DNA of 64,000 nt from positions 1 through 64,000 of the forward strand of contig NZ_JFJZ01000001.1 in the NCBI RefSeq assembly GCF_002115825.1, given 5' to 3'. The position numbers were made by a program, and so were the translations under genes. Source of the stretch: Thalassospira sp. MCCC 1A01428 (lineage in GTDB: Bacteria; Pseudomonadota; Alphaproteobacteria; Rhodospirillales; Thalassospiraceae). Below, piece by piece: positions 9,052-18,193 of this stretch. The notes beneath the pieces are model-generated. The model saw nothing but the letters and a program-made list of their open reading frames with translations. It did not search any database and was not told where the DNA came from. Numbering within the stretch: position 1 is the stretch's first letter; every line of letters starts with the position of its first letter.

Positions 9052-9678
9052 TTAAGTGTGTGATGTGTCGTCCTGGTCGTTGGCGCCGCGATGGGCCAGA
9101 ATCTGGTCGATCAACCCCCATTCCAGTGCCTGTTCTGCCGTCATGAAACGGTCGCGATCAAGGGTTTGTTCGACCTCTTCATAGCTGCGTCCGCAGTGTC
9201 GGGCGTAAAGTGTGATCATGCGATGTTTGGTTTTACGCATTTCTTCGGCATGGATCAGAATGTCCGATGCCTGGCCCTGAAACCCGCCCAGGGGTTGATG
9301 CACATGCAAGCTGGCATTGGGCAAGGCAGCCCGATGGCCCGGTTCGCCTGCCATCAGCAGGAAAGACCCCATTGAACGGGCCGTTCCCATGCAAAGGGTA
9401 TGAACCGGAGACTGGATGTAGCGCATGGTGTCATACATGGCGAGGCCGCTGGTAACCACGCCCCCGGGCGAATTGATATAAAGATGGATCGGTTTTTTCG
9501 AGTTTTCGGATTCCAGAAACAGTAATTGCGCGCAAACCAGTGACGATATGGTGTCGTTGACCTCGCCATTCAGAAAGATGATTCTTTCGCGCAACAGCCG
9601 TGAATAGATATCAAATGAACGTTCCCCACGGCTTGATTGTTCAACAACCATCGGGACGAGTTGCATCATGTCGCGCAT
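9052..9678 (-). CDS. clpP: ClpP-family serine protease subunit (divergent paralogue)
   Basis: Peptidase S14 subunit of 208 residues. The barrel-forming fold is clear: [20 protein letters not shown], then [12 protein letters not shown]. The triad is intact, with Ser102 (in ARSMG), His127 (in HVHQP) and Asp176 (in DRDRFM). The motif around the nucleophile, GTARSMG, departs from the usual GQAASMG. The gene is not next to clpX or tig, where the main clpP of these bacteria normally lies, so it is probably a second ClpP that forms its own or mixed rings. It stands alone, convergent with DUF3572 and co-directional with the SRPBCC/ArsR pair upstream. Confidence 0.88.
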   Translation of the reverse strand: MRDMMQLVPMVVEQSSRGERSFDIYSRLLRERIIFLNGEVNDTISSLVCAQLLFLESENSKKPIHLYINSPGGVVTSGLAMYDTMRYIQSPVHTLCMGTARSMGSFLLMAGEPGHRAALPNASLHVHQPLGGFQGQASDILIHAEEMRKTKHRMITLYARHCGRSYEEVEQTLDRDRFMTAEQALEWGLIDQILAHRGANDQDDTSHT

Positions 9679-9716
9679 TGGCGAACTCCTGTTTGTTCGA
9701 ACTGGCAGAACGGATT

Positions 9717-10073
9717 TCAGGCAGCGCGCATCAAGGGCGGGGTGTTGGTGTTTGCCGCCTTTGTGATACCACGAACCTTCGGATCGGTTAGTTTATGGAT
9801 AATCAGAAGGTTGGTTTCGCCTTTCTCAGTGTCTGAAAGGCGAAATATCACCGTGCTTTCAAAAAAGGGCGGTTCGGTATCCTGCATTTTATAGGTTACC
9901 TCCTGCCCGGGAATAACCGCCGATGGCGCCGCGTCGCGAAGGGTTTCCTGCGGTAGCCAGTTTTCGCGAAAAGCGGGAATGGTGATTGCCCGCCAGACTT
10001 TTTCACGCGGGGCATCAAGTGTGTATTTCTGCACCAGCGTTTTAATGGGCGCATGGTTCTTTTCGTTTGTCAT
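9717..10073 (-). CDS. SRPBCC (AHSA1-like) domain protein
   Basis: Short 118-residue START/SRPBCC-fold protein: [21 protein letters not shown] is the typical AHSA1 opening, followed by Gly- and Glu-containing strands. The usual C-terminal long helix is missing; the protein ends in a Pro/Ala-rich PPLMRAA tail, so it is shorter than the common 140-160 residues. It overlaps the upstream ArsR gene by 4 bases and is surely co-transcribed. Such pairs are widespread; the ligand of the SRPBCC pocket is unknown. Confidence 0.8.
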   Translation of the reverse strand: MTNEKNHAPIKTLVQKYTLDAPREKVWRAITIPAFRENWLPQETLRDAAPSAVIPGQEVTYKMQDTEPPFFESTVIFRLSDTEKGETNLLIIHKLTDPKVRGITKAANTNTPPLMRAA

Positions 10074-10387
10074 TGGTCCATGTCCTTTAGGGTCGCCTTC
10101 AGGGCATCAATACGTTCGGGCCAATAGGTGCGATATTTTGTCACCCACTGCGCGATGACCCCAAATCCTTCCGGGTCAACTTCGTAATAGACAAAGCGCC
10201 CCTGTCGATCTTCGCGGATCAGTTTGGCCTGCCGCAAAACAGCAAGGTGCTGTGACATGGCGGGTTGGCTAATTTCCATGCCCGTGCGCAAGGTGCTGGC
10301 ATTCATGCGCGGGGCTGTTGCCAGTTTTTCAAAAATTGTGCGCCGGGTGGGGTCGGCAAGGGCTTTGAAGATGTGATTTTCTATCAT
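10070..10387 (-). CDS. ArsR-family winged-helix transcriptional regulator
   Basis: Repressor-type ArsR/SmtB regulator of 105 residues. KALADPTRRTIFEKLA opens the fold; the recognition region is GMEISQPAMSQHLAVLRQA; the beta wing is IREDRQGRFVYYEV. It has no Cys-based metal site of the ELCVCD kind, so it belongs to the non-metal group that accompanies SRPBCC proteins. The ATG at 10387 starts only one base from a 30-bp perfect palindrome and has no Shine-Dalgarno, which suggests either a leaderless message or weak initiation. The palindrome would let it control itself and the divergent VOC gene. Confidence 0.88.
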   Translation of the reverse strand: MIENHIFKALADPTRRTIFEKLATAPRMNASTLRTGMEISQPAMSQHLAVLRQAKLIREDRQGRFVYYEVDPEGFGVIAQWVTKYRTYWPERIDALKATLKDMDQ

Positions 10388-10388
10388 G

Positions 10389-10418
10389 CAAACACATAAG
10401 CACGTGCTTATGTGTTTG
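10389..10418. promoter_or_regulatory. 30-bp perfect palindrome, probable ArsR operator
   Basis: The left half caaacacataagcac is followed by its exact reverse complement, centred on cacgtg (10401-10406). All 15 pairs match. It lies immediately upstream of the ArsR start codon and in the intergenic space shared with the divergent VOC gene (start 10508). Length and position fit an autoregulatory operator; this role is inferred. Confidence 0.8.
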
Positions 10419-10507
10419 ATCAAGCGATTTTGTGTATTGTTGCCGCGGCTACATGGTTTGCATGTAAGCTGTCTTTAACGGTTTGGGTAAGGAAAGGAGT
10501 ATCGGGC

Positions 10508-10861
10508 ATGCAGGTAAAGCGTATCGTTGCCAACATCGCCAGCCCTGACACAGCAAAGGCCGCGGCGTTTTATCGCGATGTGCTGGGGCTTGATATTATG
10601 ATGGATCATGGCTGGATCGTGACATTTGGCAACGATGTTAAAATGTCGGTGCAACTTAGTATTGCCAGCCAGGGCGGTGCCGATACGCCGGTGCCTGATC
10701 TGTCTATTGAGGTGGATGATATTGCCGCCGCCGAAACGCGGATGCGCGCCGCTGGTATCGATCTGGAATACGGGCCGGTCGACGAGGAATGGGGGGTGCG
10801 GCGCTTTTTCGTGCGTGATCCATTTGGCAGGCTGGTGAATATTCTGGCACACAAAGCCTGA
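10508..10861 (+). CDS. VOC-family (glyoxalase/bleomycin-resistance/dioxygenase) protein
   Basis: Single-domain VOC protein of 117 residues: SPDTAKAAAFYRDVLGLDI, then a central VDDIAAAETRMRAAGI, then RFFVRDPFGRLVNIL. The terminal DPFGRLVNIL strand normally supplies a metal ligand Glu; here Asn stands at that place, so metal binding is uncertain. The ATG at 10508 has a strong AAAGGAGT ribosome-binding site (10492-10499). It diverges from the ArsR-SRPBCC pair across the palindrome, so it is likely in the same regulon. Confidence 0.82.
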   Translation: MQVKRIVANIASPDTAKAAAFYRDVLGLDIMMDHGWIVTFGNDVKMSVQLSIASQGGADTPVPDLSIEVDDIAAAETRMRAAGIDLEYGPVDEEWGVRRFFVRDPFGRLVNILAHKA

Positions 10862-10922
10862 CCCATGTTGCAGGCCGGGCCGAAAAGTATGGTGGCCTGT
10901 GATGGGCGCATCAGCACGGGCA

Positions 10923-10959
10923 TAAGAAAAAGGCGCGACCCATTCGGAGTCGCACCTTT
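10923..10959 (-). terminator. Rho-independent terminator, uppP side
   Basis: The arms at 10929-10939 and 10949-10959 pair over 11 bp with one G-U, around a 9-base loop. On the minus strand the stem is followed by a run of five T. It closes the uppP transcript and may also stop the convergent VOC gene. Confidence 0.7.
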
Positions 10960-10996
10960 ACGATCAACGTTCCAAAATCAACGACCGCAAGGGGGG

Positions 10997-11827
10997 TTAA
11001 AACAGCGTTCCCAGCGGGGCGGTGTCATAACCATAGACCCACACCAGCAGCGCAATCCCCAGAATGATCCGGTAAATGGCAAATGGCGTGAAGCTGGCAC
11101 GTTTAAGCCACGACATCAGAACCGCAATGGTGATCAGTGCGGTAATGAAGGAAAAGCCAATCGCCATAAGAACTTCGCGGTTAAGTTCCATATTGCCGGC
11201 TTTATGCAAATCCAGCCCGGCCAGAAGCCCGGCCCCCATGATGACAGGAATCGACATTAGCATCGAAAATTGCGCCGCATCCGAGCGTTCGTAGCTCATC
11301 AAACGGGCGGCTGTCATGGTGATGCCCGACCGGCTGACACCTGGAACAAGGGCGATGACCTGGGCCAGACCAATAAAAATGGATCCGGCCCATCCCATAT
11401 GTTCGATCCGGTTGATCGTCATGCCGACCTTGTCGGCAAACCACAGGAGGATGCCGAAAACAAGCGTGGTCCAGGCGATGATTTCGACCGACCGCATCTG
11501 TTCCTCGATGCCAGACTGTTTAAGATAAAAGCCGACAGCAACCACCGGAATGGTCGCCACCACAATATGCAGGGCCATGCGCGCACCCGGTGTCATCCGC
11601 CCGGTAAACAGGCGGAAAAAGCCGATAATCATCGCAAGGACGTCGCGCCAGAAATAGATCAAAACAGCCAGAAGGGTTCCAACATGCACCGAAACATCCA
11701 GCAGCAAGCCTTGGTCGGCGGCGCCGGTGATTGCGGGTGTCAGAACAAGATGGCCGGAAGAACTGATGGGCAGGAATTCAGTGATACCCTGAACGACTGC
11801 AAGAAGAATTATGTGCTGAAGAGTCAC
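10997..11827 (-). CDS. uppP: Undecaprenyl-diphosphatase
   Basis: UppP (BacA) removes a phosphate from undecaprenyl pyrophosphate at the inner membrane so the carrier lipid can be reused for peptidoglycan and O-antigen; over-expression gives bacitracin resistance in known cases. The protein has 276 residues, the usual length, with about eight membrane helices. The two signatures are present: QGITEFLPISSSGHLVL near the start and PGVSRSGITM in the middle. The start is a GTG at 11827 with GAGG upstream. It is divergent from gltD. Confidence 0.95.
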   Translation of the reverse strand: MTLQHIILLAVVQGITEFLPISSSGHLVLTPAITGAADQGLLLDVSVHVGTLLAVLIYFWRDVLAMIIGFFRLFTGRMTPGARMALHIVVATIPVVAVGFYLKQSGIEEQMRSVEIIAWTTLVFGILLWFADKVGMTINRIEHMGWAGSIFIGLAQVIALVPGVSRSGITMTAARLMSYERSDAAQFSMLMSIPVIMGAGLLAGLDLHKAGNMELNREVLMAIGFSFITALITIAVLMSWLKRASFTPFAIYRIILGIALLVWVYGYDTAPLGTLF

Positions 11828-11897
11828 ACCTGCCTCGGTGCTGATTTTTGAAGGGAAATTTGCTTATAGCAGCTTGTTTTCTCTAGGCGAATAACTG

Positions 11898-11922
11898 AAT
11901 TAGTACCATTTCGGTACTAATT
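11898..11922. promoter_or_regulatory. Perfect inverted repeat in the uppP-gltD intergenic region
   Basis: Ten-base arms aattagtacc and ggtactaatt flank a 5-base spacer (atttc). There is no T-run typical of a terminator on the useful side, and no plus-strand gene ends just before it. It lies 70 bases upstream of uppP and 170 upstream of gltD, so an operator for either gene is possible. A second, weaker repeat (ggtca-N7-tgacc, 11988-12004) sits nearer gltD. Confidence 0.5.
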
Positions 11923-12092
11923 AAACTTTTAAGACGCCGAAAAATCGCCATAAAACCCTAGGCGCTGTCAGGACTTTTTGTTAAATTGGTCAGCATTATT
12001 GACCTATGATGCATTTTGTGCTGGATTCTCTTTTCTGGCGCAGGTATATAAAGGGCCACTCCCGCAACAAAACAGCCTTTTTGGGGGCCTCA

Positions 12093-13523
12093 ATGACAGA
12101 AAAGATGCTCAAGTTTGTTCATCTTGAACAAAAATATCCGCAGAAGCGTGAAGCCGCTGAGCGTCGGACAGACTTCGATGAGATTTATGCCGACTTCGAA
12201 CCTGATGCTGCGGCCGATCAGGCCGCGCGTTGTTCGCAGTGCGGCGTGCCGTTCTGTCAGGCCCATTGCCCGCTTTATAATAATATTCCCGACTGGTTGC
12301 GCCTGACCACGGAAGGGCGGATGGAAGAAGCCTATGCCATTTCCTCGGCGACCAATAACCTGCCCGAAATCACGGGCCGTATTTGCCCGCAGGATCGCCT
12401 GTGCGAAGGTAATTGCGTGATCGAACAATCCACCCACGGGGCGGTGACGATCGGGTCAGTTGAAAAATACATTACCGACACCGCCTTTGAAAACGGCTGG
12501 GTCAAGGCACCGGTGCCCGGGCAGGAAAACGGCCTGTCGGTTGGCATTATCGGTGGTGGTCCTGCTGGTATGGCGGCAGCTGAACAGTTGCGCCTTAAAG
12601 GCTATGACGTTCATATCTATGATCGTTACGACCGTATGGGCGGTTTGCTGGTATATGGTATTCCCGGTTTCAAACTGGAAAAACACATTGTCGCACGCCG
12701 GATCAAGTTGCTTGAAGAAGCTGGCATCGTCATGCACACCAATTTTGAAGTCGGGCGCGATGCCTCGCTTGAAGAATTGCGCCGCAAGCACGACAGCGTT
12801 CTGATTGCGACCGGTGTTTACAAGGCACGTGACCTTAAGGTGCCGGGCGTTGGCTTGAAAAATATCTATCCGGCACTGGAATATCTGACCACATCGAACC
12901 GTCAGGGTTTGGGCGATGCCGTGCCAGCCTATGACGATGGTACGCTGAATGCCAAAGACAAGCATGTTGTGGTTGTTGGTGGCGGTGACACCGCGATGGA
13001 CTGCGTGCGTACGGCTGTTCGCCAGGGTGCCAAGTCGGTCAAATGTCTGTATCGTCGTGACCGTGCCAATATGCCCGGCTCCCAGCGCGAAGTGGCCAAT
13101 GCCGAGGAAGAAGGTGTTGAATTCGTCTGGTTGACCAACCCGGAAGCCTTTGTTGGTGATGACAAGATAAATGGTGTACGGGCCGTTAAAATGCGCCTGG
13201 GCGCACCCGATGCCGGTGGCCGCCAAAGCCCGGAAGTGATCGAGGATTCCAGCTATACGATGGAAGCCGATATGGCGATCCTGGCCCTTGGCTTTGAACC
13301 CGAAGACCTGCCGACCCTGTTTGAAGCCCCGGAACTGGGTGTTTCGCGCTGGGGTACCGTGAAGATCGATTTCCGTTCGATGATGACCAATCTGGATGGT
13401 GTTTTTGCCGCCGGTGACATCGCACGGGGTGCGTCACTGGTGGTGTGGGCGATCCGTGATGGTCGCGATGCCGCTGATCGCATTGACGAATATTTGCTGG
13501 CGCGGAAAGAAGCAGCCGCCTAA
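12093..13523 (+). CDS. gltD: NADPH-dependent glutamate synthase, small (beta) subunit
   Basis: GltD takes electrons from NADPH through FAD and passes them to GltB for the conversion of glutamine and 2-oxoglutarate into two glutamates. The protein has 476 residues. N-terminal cysteines 47, 50, 55 and 59 and a second set at 98, 104 and 108 match the two [4Fe-4S] clusters. GGGPAGM (154-160) binds FAD, and VVVGGGDTAMDC binds NADPH. The ATG at 12093 is chosen over an in-frame ATG at 12006 because MTEKMLKF opens the conserved part. It precedes gltB by 30 bases, the reverse of the enterobacterial gltB-gltD order. Confidence 0.96.
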   Translation: MTEKMLKFVHLEQKYPQKREAAERRTDFDEIYADFEPDAAADQAARCSQCGVPFCQAHCPLYNNIPDWLRLTTEGRMEEAYAISSATNNLPEITGRICPQDRLCEGNCVIEQSTHGAVTIGSVEKYITDTAFENGWVKAPVPGQENGLSVGIIGGGPAGMAAAEQLRLKGYDVHIYDRYDRMGGLLVYGIPGFKLEKHIVARRIKLLEEAGIVMHTNFEVGRDASLEELRRKHDSVLIATGVYKARDLKVPGVGLKNIYPALEYLTTSNRQGLGDAVPAYDDGTLNAKDKHVVVVGGGDTAMDCVRTAVRQGAKSVKCLYRRDRANMPGSQREVANAEEEGVEFVWLTNPEAFVGDDKINGVRAVKMRLGAPDAGGRQSPEVIEDSSYTMEADMAILALGFEPEDLPTLFEAPELGVSRWGTVKIDFRSMMTNLDGVFAAGDIARGASLVVWAIRDGRDAADRIDEYLLARKEAAA

Positions 13524-13553
13524 GCCCGCCGCCGCATTTTGGAGAACAAAGCC

Positions 13554-16500
13554 ATGAATGAAATTATCAAAGGTCACGGTGCCGAAGAAATCGCCCGGTT
13601 CGAGCGTAACGCCGAACATTTGTCGGCAAACGGCCTGTATGACGTCGATGACGAACACAGCAGTTGTGGCGTTGGCCTGATTGGCGCCATTGATGGCAAA
13701 CCGCGCCGTGAAGTCGTGGAAGCCGGTATCGAAGCCTTGAAATCGATCTGGCATCGCGGGGCTGTCGATGCTGATGGTAAAACCGGCGATGGCGCTGGTA
13801 TTCACCTTCAGGTGCCGCAGGACTTTTTTAAAGCCCATCTCAAGCTGATCAATCAGGAAGCCCCGGATTCCATGATTGCCGTGGGTCAGGTTTTTCTGCC
13901 GCGTATCGACATGGCGGCACAGGAACGTTGCCGCGCGATTGTGGAAACCGAAATCCTGAAAATGGGCTATTCGATTCTTGGCTGGCGCCAGGTGCCGGTT
14001 AATGTGTCGGTGATTGGTGAAAAAGCCAACGCAACCCGCCCGGAAATCGAACAGGTTCTGGTCGGGGGCCTTGCCACCATCGACGAAGAACAGTTCGAAG
14101 TTGATCTTTACGTTATTCGCCGCCGCATTGAAAAAGCGGTGATGACGGAATCGATCAAGGATTTTTATATCTGCTCGCTGTCGTGCCGTTCGATTATTTA
14201 CAAGGGCATGTTCCTGGCCGAACAGATCGACATTTTTTACCCTGATCTGCGTGACGAACGCTTTACGTCAAATTTCTGCGTCTATCACCAGCGGTATTCG
14301 ACCAATACGTTCCCCAGCTGGCCGCTGGCGCAGCCGTTCCGTGTTTTGGCCCATAACGGCGAAATCAACACGCTGCGCGGTAACGTCAACTGGATGAAAA
14401 GCCACGAAGCCCGCATGGGTAACGAAGCCTTTTCTGATACGATCGAAGACGTTAAACCGGTTATTCAGCCCGGATCATCAGACTCCGCCGCCCTTGACGC
14501 CGTGTTTGAATTGATGGTGCGTGCCGGTCGGGACCTGCCGATGGTGAAAACCATGATGGTGCCCGAAGCATGGTCAAAAAAAGCGACCACGCCGGACAGC
14601 TATAAAAACCTGTATGCCTATTGCAACGCGGTGATGGAACCGTGGGATGGCCCGGCAGCGCTTGCGGCTTATGGCGGCAAATGGCTTTTGGGTGGCACGG
14701 ACCGTAACGGCCTGCGTCCGCTGCGTTATGCCGTGACCGGCAACGGTTTGCTGATTGCCGGTTCGGAAACCGGCATGGTGCATATCGACGAGGAAAGCTG
14801 CGTTGAAAAAGGCCGCCTTGGGCCGGGCCAGATGATTGCGGTTAACCTTGAAGAAGGCAAGCTGTACCACGATACCGAACTGAAAGATAAACTGGCGCAT
14901 CGCCGTGACTGGTCGAAATGGGTTGGCCGGACCAAGGTTCTTGATGACCTGGTATCGCCGGAAAAATCCGAACCGGCGAATTTTAACAAGGAACACCTTT
15001 TGCGGATGCAAAAGGCAATGGGCCTGTCGCATGAAGACCTTGAACTGATCCTGCATCCGATGGCCGAAGACGCCAAGGAAGCGATTGGATCGATGGGCGA
15101 TGATACCCCGCTTGCGATCCTGTCGGATCGTTATCGTGGCATGCATCATTTCTTCCGTCAGAATTTCGCACAGGTCACCAACCCGCCGATCGACAGCTTG
15201 CGCGAAGCCCGCGTCATGAGCCTGAAAACGCGCCTTGGCAACCTTGGTAATATTCTCGAAGAAGACGAAAGCCAGTGCGACCTGTTGCAGCTTGACAGCC
15301 CGGTTCTGACGACTGGCGAATATGACGCCATGCGCGACTATATGGGCGACAGTGCTGTTGAAATCGACACCACGTTCGACATTGGCGCTGGTCCGTCTGC
15401 GCTGCGCGATGCGATTACCCGCATCCAGAAAGAAGCCGAAGAAGCCGTGCGCGGCGGTGCCCTGCACGTGATTTTGACCGACGAACGCATTGATGCAAAC
15501 CATGCTGCCATTCCGATGGTGCTTGCCGTTGGGGGCGTTCACAGCTTTTTGGTCAAAAACTCGCTTCGGACCTATATTTCGCTGAACGTACGGTCGGCAG
15601 AATGCATGGATGTGCATTACTTCGCCGTGTTGATTGGTGTGGGTGCGACCACGGTTAACGCTTATCTGGCCCAGGAAGGCTTGCTGGACCGTTATGCCCG
15701 TGGCCTGTTCCCGAACATCCACAGCACAGCCGAAATCATGCAGCGCTTTAAAACCGCAATTGATCAGGGCCTGCTTAAGATCATGTCCAAAATGGGCATT
15801 TCGATCATCAGTTCCTATCGTGGCGGCTATAACTTTGAAAGCATCGGCCTTTCGCGCTCGCTGGTGGCTGAATTTTTCCCGGGTATGCCGTCGCGCATTT
15901 CGGGCATTGGCCTTCAGGGTATTCAGCGCCGCACGATTGCCCAGCACAAGGACGCCTTTGCCGGTAATGTTGTCAGCCTGCCGGTTGGTGGTTTGTATAA
16001 ATACCGTCGCAGCGGTGAACGCCATGTCTGGACCGGCCCGCTGATCCATACCTTGCAGTCTGCTGTTACAACAGGCAGCTACAATACGTTCCGCAAGTTT
16101 AGCGAAGGCCTGCGTCAGCGCGAACCGCTGCATCTGCGCGATTTGCTCGATTTCCGCCGGGACCGCAAGCCGGTGCATCAGGAAGAAGTTGAAAGCATCA
16201 CGCAGATTCGCAAGCGTTTTGTAACGCCTGGTATGTCGCACGGTGCCCTTTCAACTGAAACCCACGAAGCCCTGGCAATTGCCATGAACCGGATTGGGGC
16301 AAAGTCCAACTCTGGTGAAGGCGGGGAATCGCGCGAGCGTTTCCGTCCGCGTTCCAACGGCGACAATGCCCGTTCATCGATCAAGCAGGTGGCTTCTGGT
16401 CGCTTTGGTGTGACGGCGGAATATCTGAATAACTGCGAAGAAATTCAGATCAAGGTCGCCCAGGGGGCAAAACCGGGCGAAGGTGGGCAGTTGCCTGGCT

Positions 16501-18104
16501 TTAAGGTGACGGTCGAAATCGCCCAGTTGCGCCATGCGACGCCGGGTGTGACCCTTATTTCACCGCCGCCGCACCATGACATCTATTCAATCGAAGACCT
16601 TGCCCAGTTGATTTACGACCTTAAGCAGATCAATCCGCGCTGCCGCGTGTGCGTGAAGCTGGTGTCGCGTTCGGGCGTGGGCACGATTGCCGCGGGTGTT
16701 GCCAAGGCAAAGGCCGACGTGATCCTGATTTCCGGTTATGACGGTGGTACGGGGGCAAGCCCGCAAACCTCGATCAAATATGCCGGTATTCCGTGGGAAA
16801 TGGGCCTGTCGGAAGTTAACCAGGTTCTCACACTCAATAACCTGCGTCACCGTGTGAAGCTGCGTGTTGATGGTGGTTTTAAAACCGGCCGCGACGTTGT
16901 GATTGGTGCCATGCTGGGCGCCGAAGAATTTGGTATCGGTACGGCATCGCTGATCGCTCTTGGTTGTATCATGGTGCGTCAGTGCCATTCCAACACCTGC
17001 CCGGTGGGTGTGTGTACCCAGGACCCGGCCCTGCGTGCCAAATTTAATGGTACGGCCGACAAACTGGTCAACCTGTTCACTTTCATGGCCGAAGAGGTCA
17101 AGGATGTGCTGGCAGAACTGGGTTATGACAACCTGCAGGATGTGATTGGCCGTTCGGATCTGCTTCAGCAGGTTCACCGTGGTGCCAAGGACCTTGTTGA
17201 CCTTGACCTGAACCCGCTTTTGGCCCAGGCCGATGCGGCAGGGCACCCGCGTTATTGCACCACCGAGGGGCGGAACGAAGTGCCTGACACCCTTGATGCG
17301 CAAATGATCAAGGATGCCCGTCCGTTGCTGGATGACGGCGAAAAAATGCAGTTGCAGTATAATATTCAGAATACGCAGCGTGCCATCGGCACCCGCATTT
17401 CCAGCCTGATCACGCAGAAATACGGCATGTTTGGCCTGAAACCCGGCCATTTGCATGTGCGTTTGCGCGGTTCGGCTGGTCAGTCATTGGGCGCGTTTTC
17501 GGTTCAGGGGCTTAAAATCGAAGTTCACGGCGATGCCAACGACTATGTTGCCAAGGGCCTTTCGGGCGGCACCATTGTTCTGCGTCCGCGTCCGTCAAGC
17601 TCGCTTAAGACCAACGAAAACACCATCATTGGCAATACCGTCCTTTACGGTGCAACGGCGGGCAAGCTGTTTGCAGCGGGTCAGGCTGGCGAACGCTTCT
17701 GTGTTCGTAACTCCGGTGCCACGGTGGTGGTTGAAGGGTGTGGTTCAAACGGTTGTGAATATATGACCGGTGGAACGGCTGTTATCCTTGGCGAAGTTGG
17801 CGAAAACTTTGGCGCCGGCATGACCGGTGGCATGGCCTTTATCTATGACCGTAACAATAATTTTGGCGATGTCGTCAATGACAGTTCGGTTTTGTATCAA
17901 CGTATTGAAACCCCGCATTGGGACGATCTGTGCCGCAGCCTGATCGAGGAGCATGTTGCCGAAACCGATAGTGGTTTCGCCCGCAACCTCCTTGATAACT
18001 GGGACCGCGAGCGTGGGCACTTCTGGCAGGTTGTGCCAAAGGAAATCGTCGACAAGCTGGAAAACCCCATTCGCTCCCAGAGCGAAGACCAGGCAACTGC
18101 GTGA
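13554..18104 (+). CDS. gltB: Glutamate synthase, large (alpha) subunit
   Basis: GltB has 1516 residues, the usual length. A 37-residue propeptide precedes Cys38 (in SSCGVGLIG), the N-terminal nucleophile of the class II amidotransferase domain after cleavage. The FMN-binding synthase domain covers about 860-1230 and carries the [3Fe-4S] cysteines 1138, 1144 and 1149 (CIMVRQCHSNTC). The C-terminal GXGXG beta-helix holds repeats such as GGTIVLRP and GGTAVILG. The start at 13554 is set by GGAGAA seven bases upstream. It forms an operon with gltD and ends before a strong terminator. Confidence 0.97.
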   Translation: MNEIIKGHGAEEIARFERNAEHLSANGLYDVDDEHSSCGVGLIGAIDGKPRREVVEAGIEALKSIWHRGAVDADGKTGDGAGIHLQVPQDFFKAHLKLINQEAPDSMIAVGQVFLPRIDMAAQERCRAIVETEILKMGYSILGWRQVPVNVSVIGEKANATRPEIEQVLVGGLATIDEEQFEVDLYVIRRRIEKAVMTESIKDFYICSLSCRSIIYKGMFLAEQIDIFYPDLRDERFTSNFCVYHQRYSTNTFPSWPLAQPFRVLAHNGEINTLRGNVNWMKSHEARMGNEAFSDTIEDVKPVIQPGSSDSAALDAVFELMVRAGRDLPMVKTMMVPEAWSKKATTPDSYKNLYAYCNAVMEPWDGPAALAAYGGKWLLGGTDRNGLRPLRYAVTGNGLLIAGSETGMVHIDEESCVEKGRLGPGQMIAVNLEEGKLYHDTELKDKLAHRRDWSKWVGRTKVLDDLVSPEKSEPANFNKEHLLRMQKAMGLSHEDLELILHPMAEDAKEAIGSMGDDTPLAILSDRYRGMHHFFRQNFAQVTNPPIDSLREARVMSLKTRLGNLGNILEEDESQCDLLQLDSPVLTTGEYDAMRDYMGDSAVEIDTTFDIGAGPSALRDAITRIQKEAEEAVRGGALHVILTDERIDANHAAIPMVLAVGGVHSFLVKNSLRTYISLNVRSAECMDVHYFAVLIGVGATTVNAYLAQEGLLDRYARGLFPNIHSTAEIMQRFKTAIDQGLLKIMSKMGISIISSYRGGYNFESIGLSRSLVAEFFPGMPSRISGIGLQGIQRRTIAQHKDAFAGNVVSLPVGGLYKYRRSGERHVWTGPLIHTLQSAVTTGSYNTFRKFSEGLRQREPLHLRDLLDFRRDRKPVHQEEVESITQIRKRFVTPGMSHGALSTETHEALAIAMNRIGAKSNSGEGGESRERFRPRSNGDNARSSIKQVASGRFGVTAEYLNNCEEIQIKVAQGAKPGEGGQLPGFKVTVEIAQLRHATPGVTLISPPPHHDIYSIEDLAQLIYDLKQINPRCRVCVKLVSRSGVGTIAAGVAKAKADVILISGYDGGTGASPQTSIKYAGIPWEMGLSEVNQVLTLNNLRHRVKLRVDGGFKTGRDVVIGAMLGAEEFGIGTASLIALGCIMVRQCHSNTCPVGVCTQDPALRAKFNGTADKLVNLFTFMAEEVKDVLAELGYDNLQDVIGRSDLLQQVHRGAKDLVDLDLNPLLAQADAAGHPRYCTTEGRNEVPDTLDAQMIKDARPLLDDGEKMQLQYNIQNTQRAIGTRISSLITQKYGMFGLKPGHLHVRLRGSAGQSLGAFSVQGLKIEVHGDANDYVAKGLSGGTIVLRPRPSSSLKTNENTIIGNTVLYGATAGKLFAAGQAGERFCVRNSGATVVVEGCGSNGCEYMTGGTAVILGEVGENFGAGMTGGMAFIYDRNNNFGDVVNDSSVLYQRIETPHWDDLCRSLIEEHVAETDSGFARNLLDNWDRERGHFWQVVPKEIVDKLENPIRSQSEDQATA

Positions 18105-18160
18105 TTACGATCACGCAGCTTGCGTAAGCTCCCTTGTCCAAACACCCGGACAAACCAACT

Positions 18161-18193
18161 TACCCCGCATCTCGGTGCGGGGTATCTTTTTTT
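18161..18193 (+). terminator. Rho-independent terminator after gltB
   Basis: Arms taccccgca and tgcggggta enclose a 6-base loop (18161-18184), followed by tcttttttt. It lies 57 bases after the gltB stop. Confidence 0.9.

Noticed and set aside
14574-16241. Long open frame (555 codons) antisense to gltB
   Set aside because: It lies wholly within gltB, whose protein is conserved throughout. The antisense frame is Arg/His/Gln-rich with no domain likeness, a shadow of GC-biased codons.
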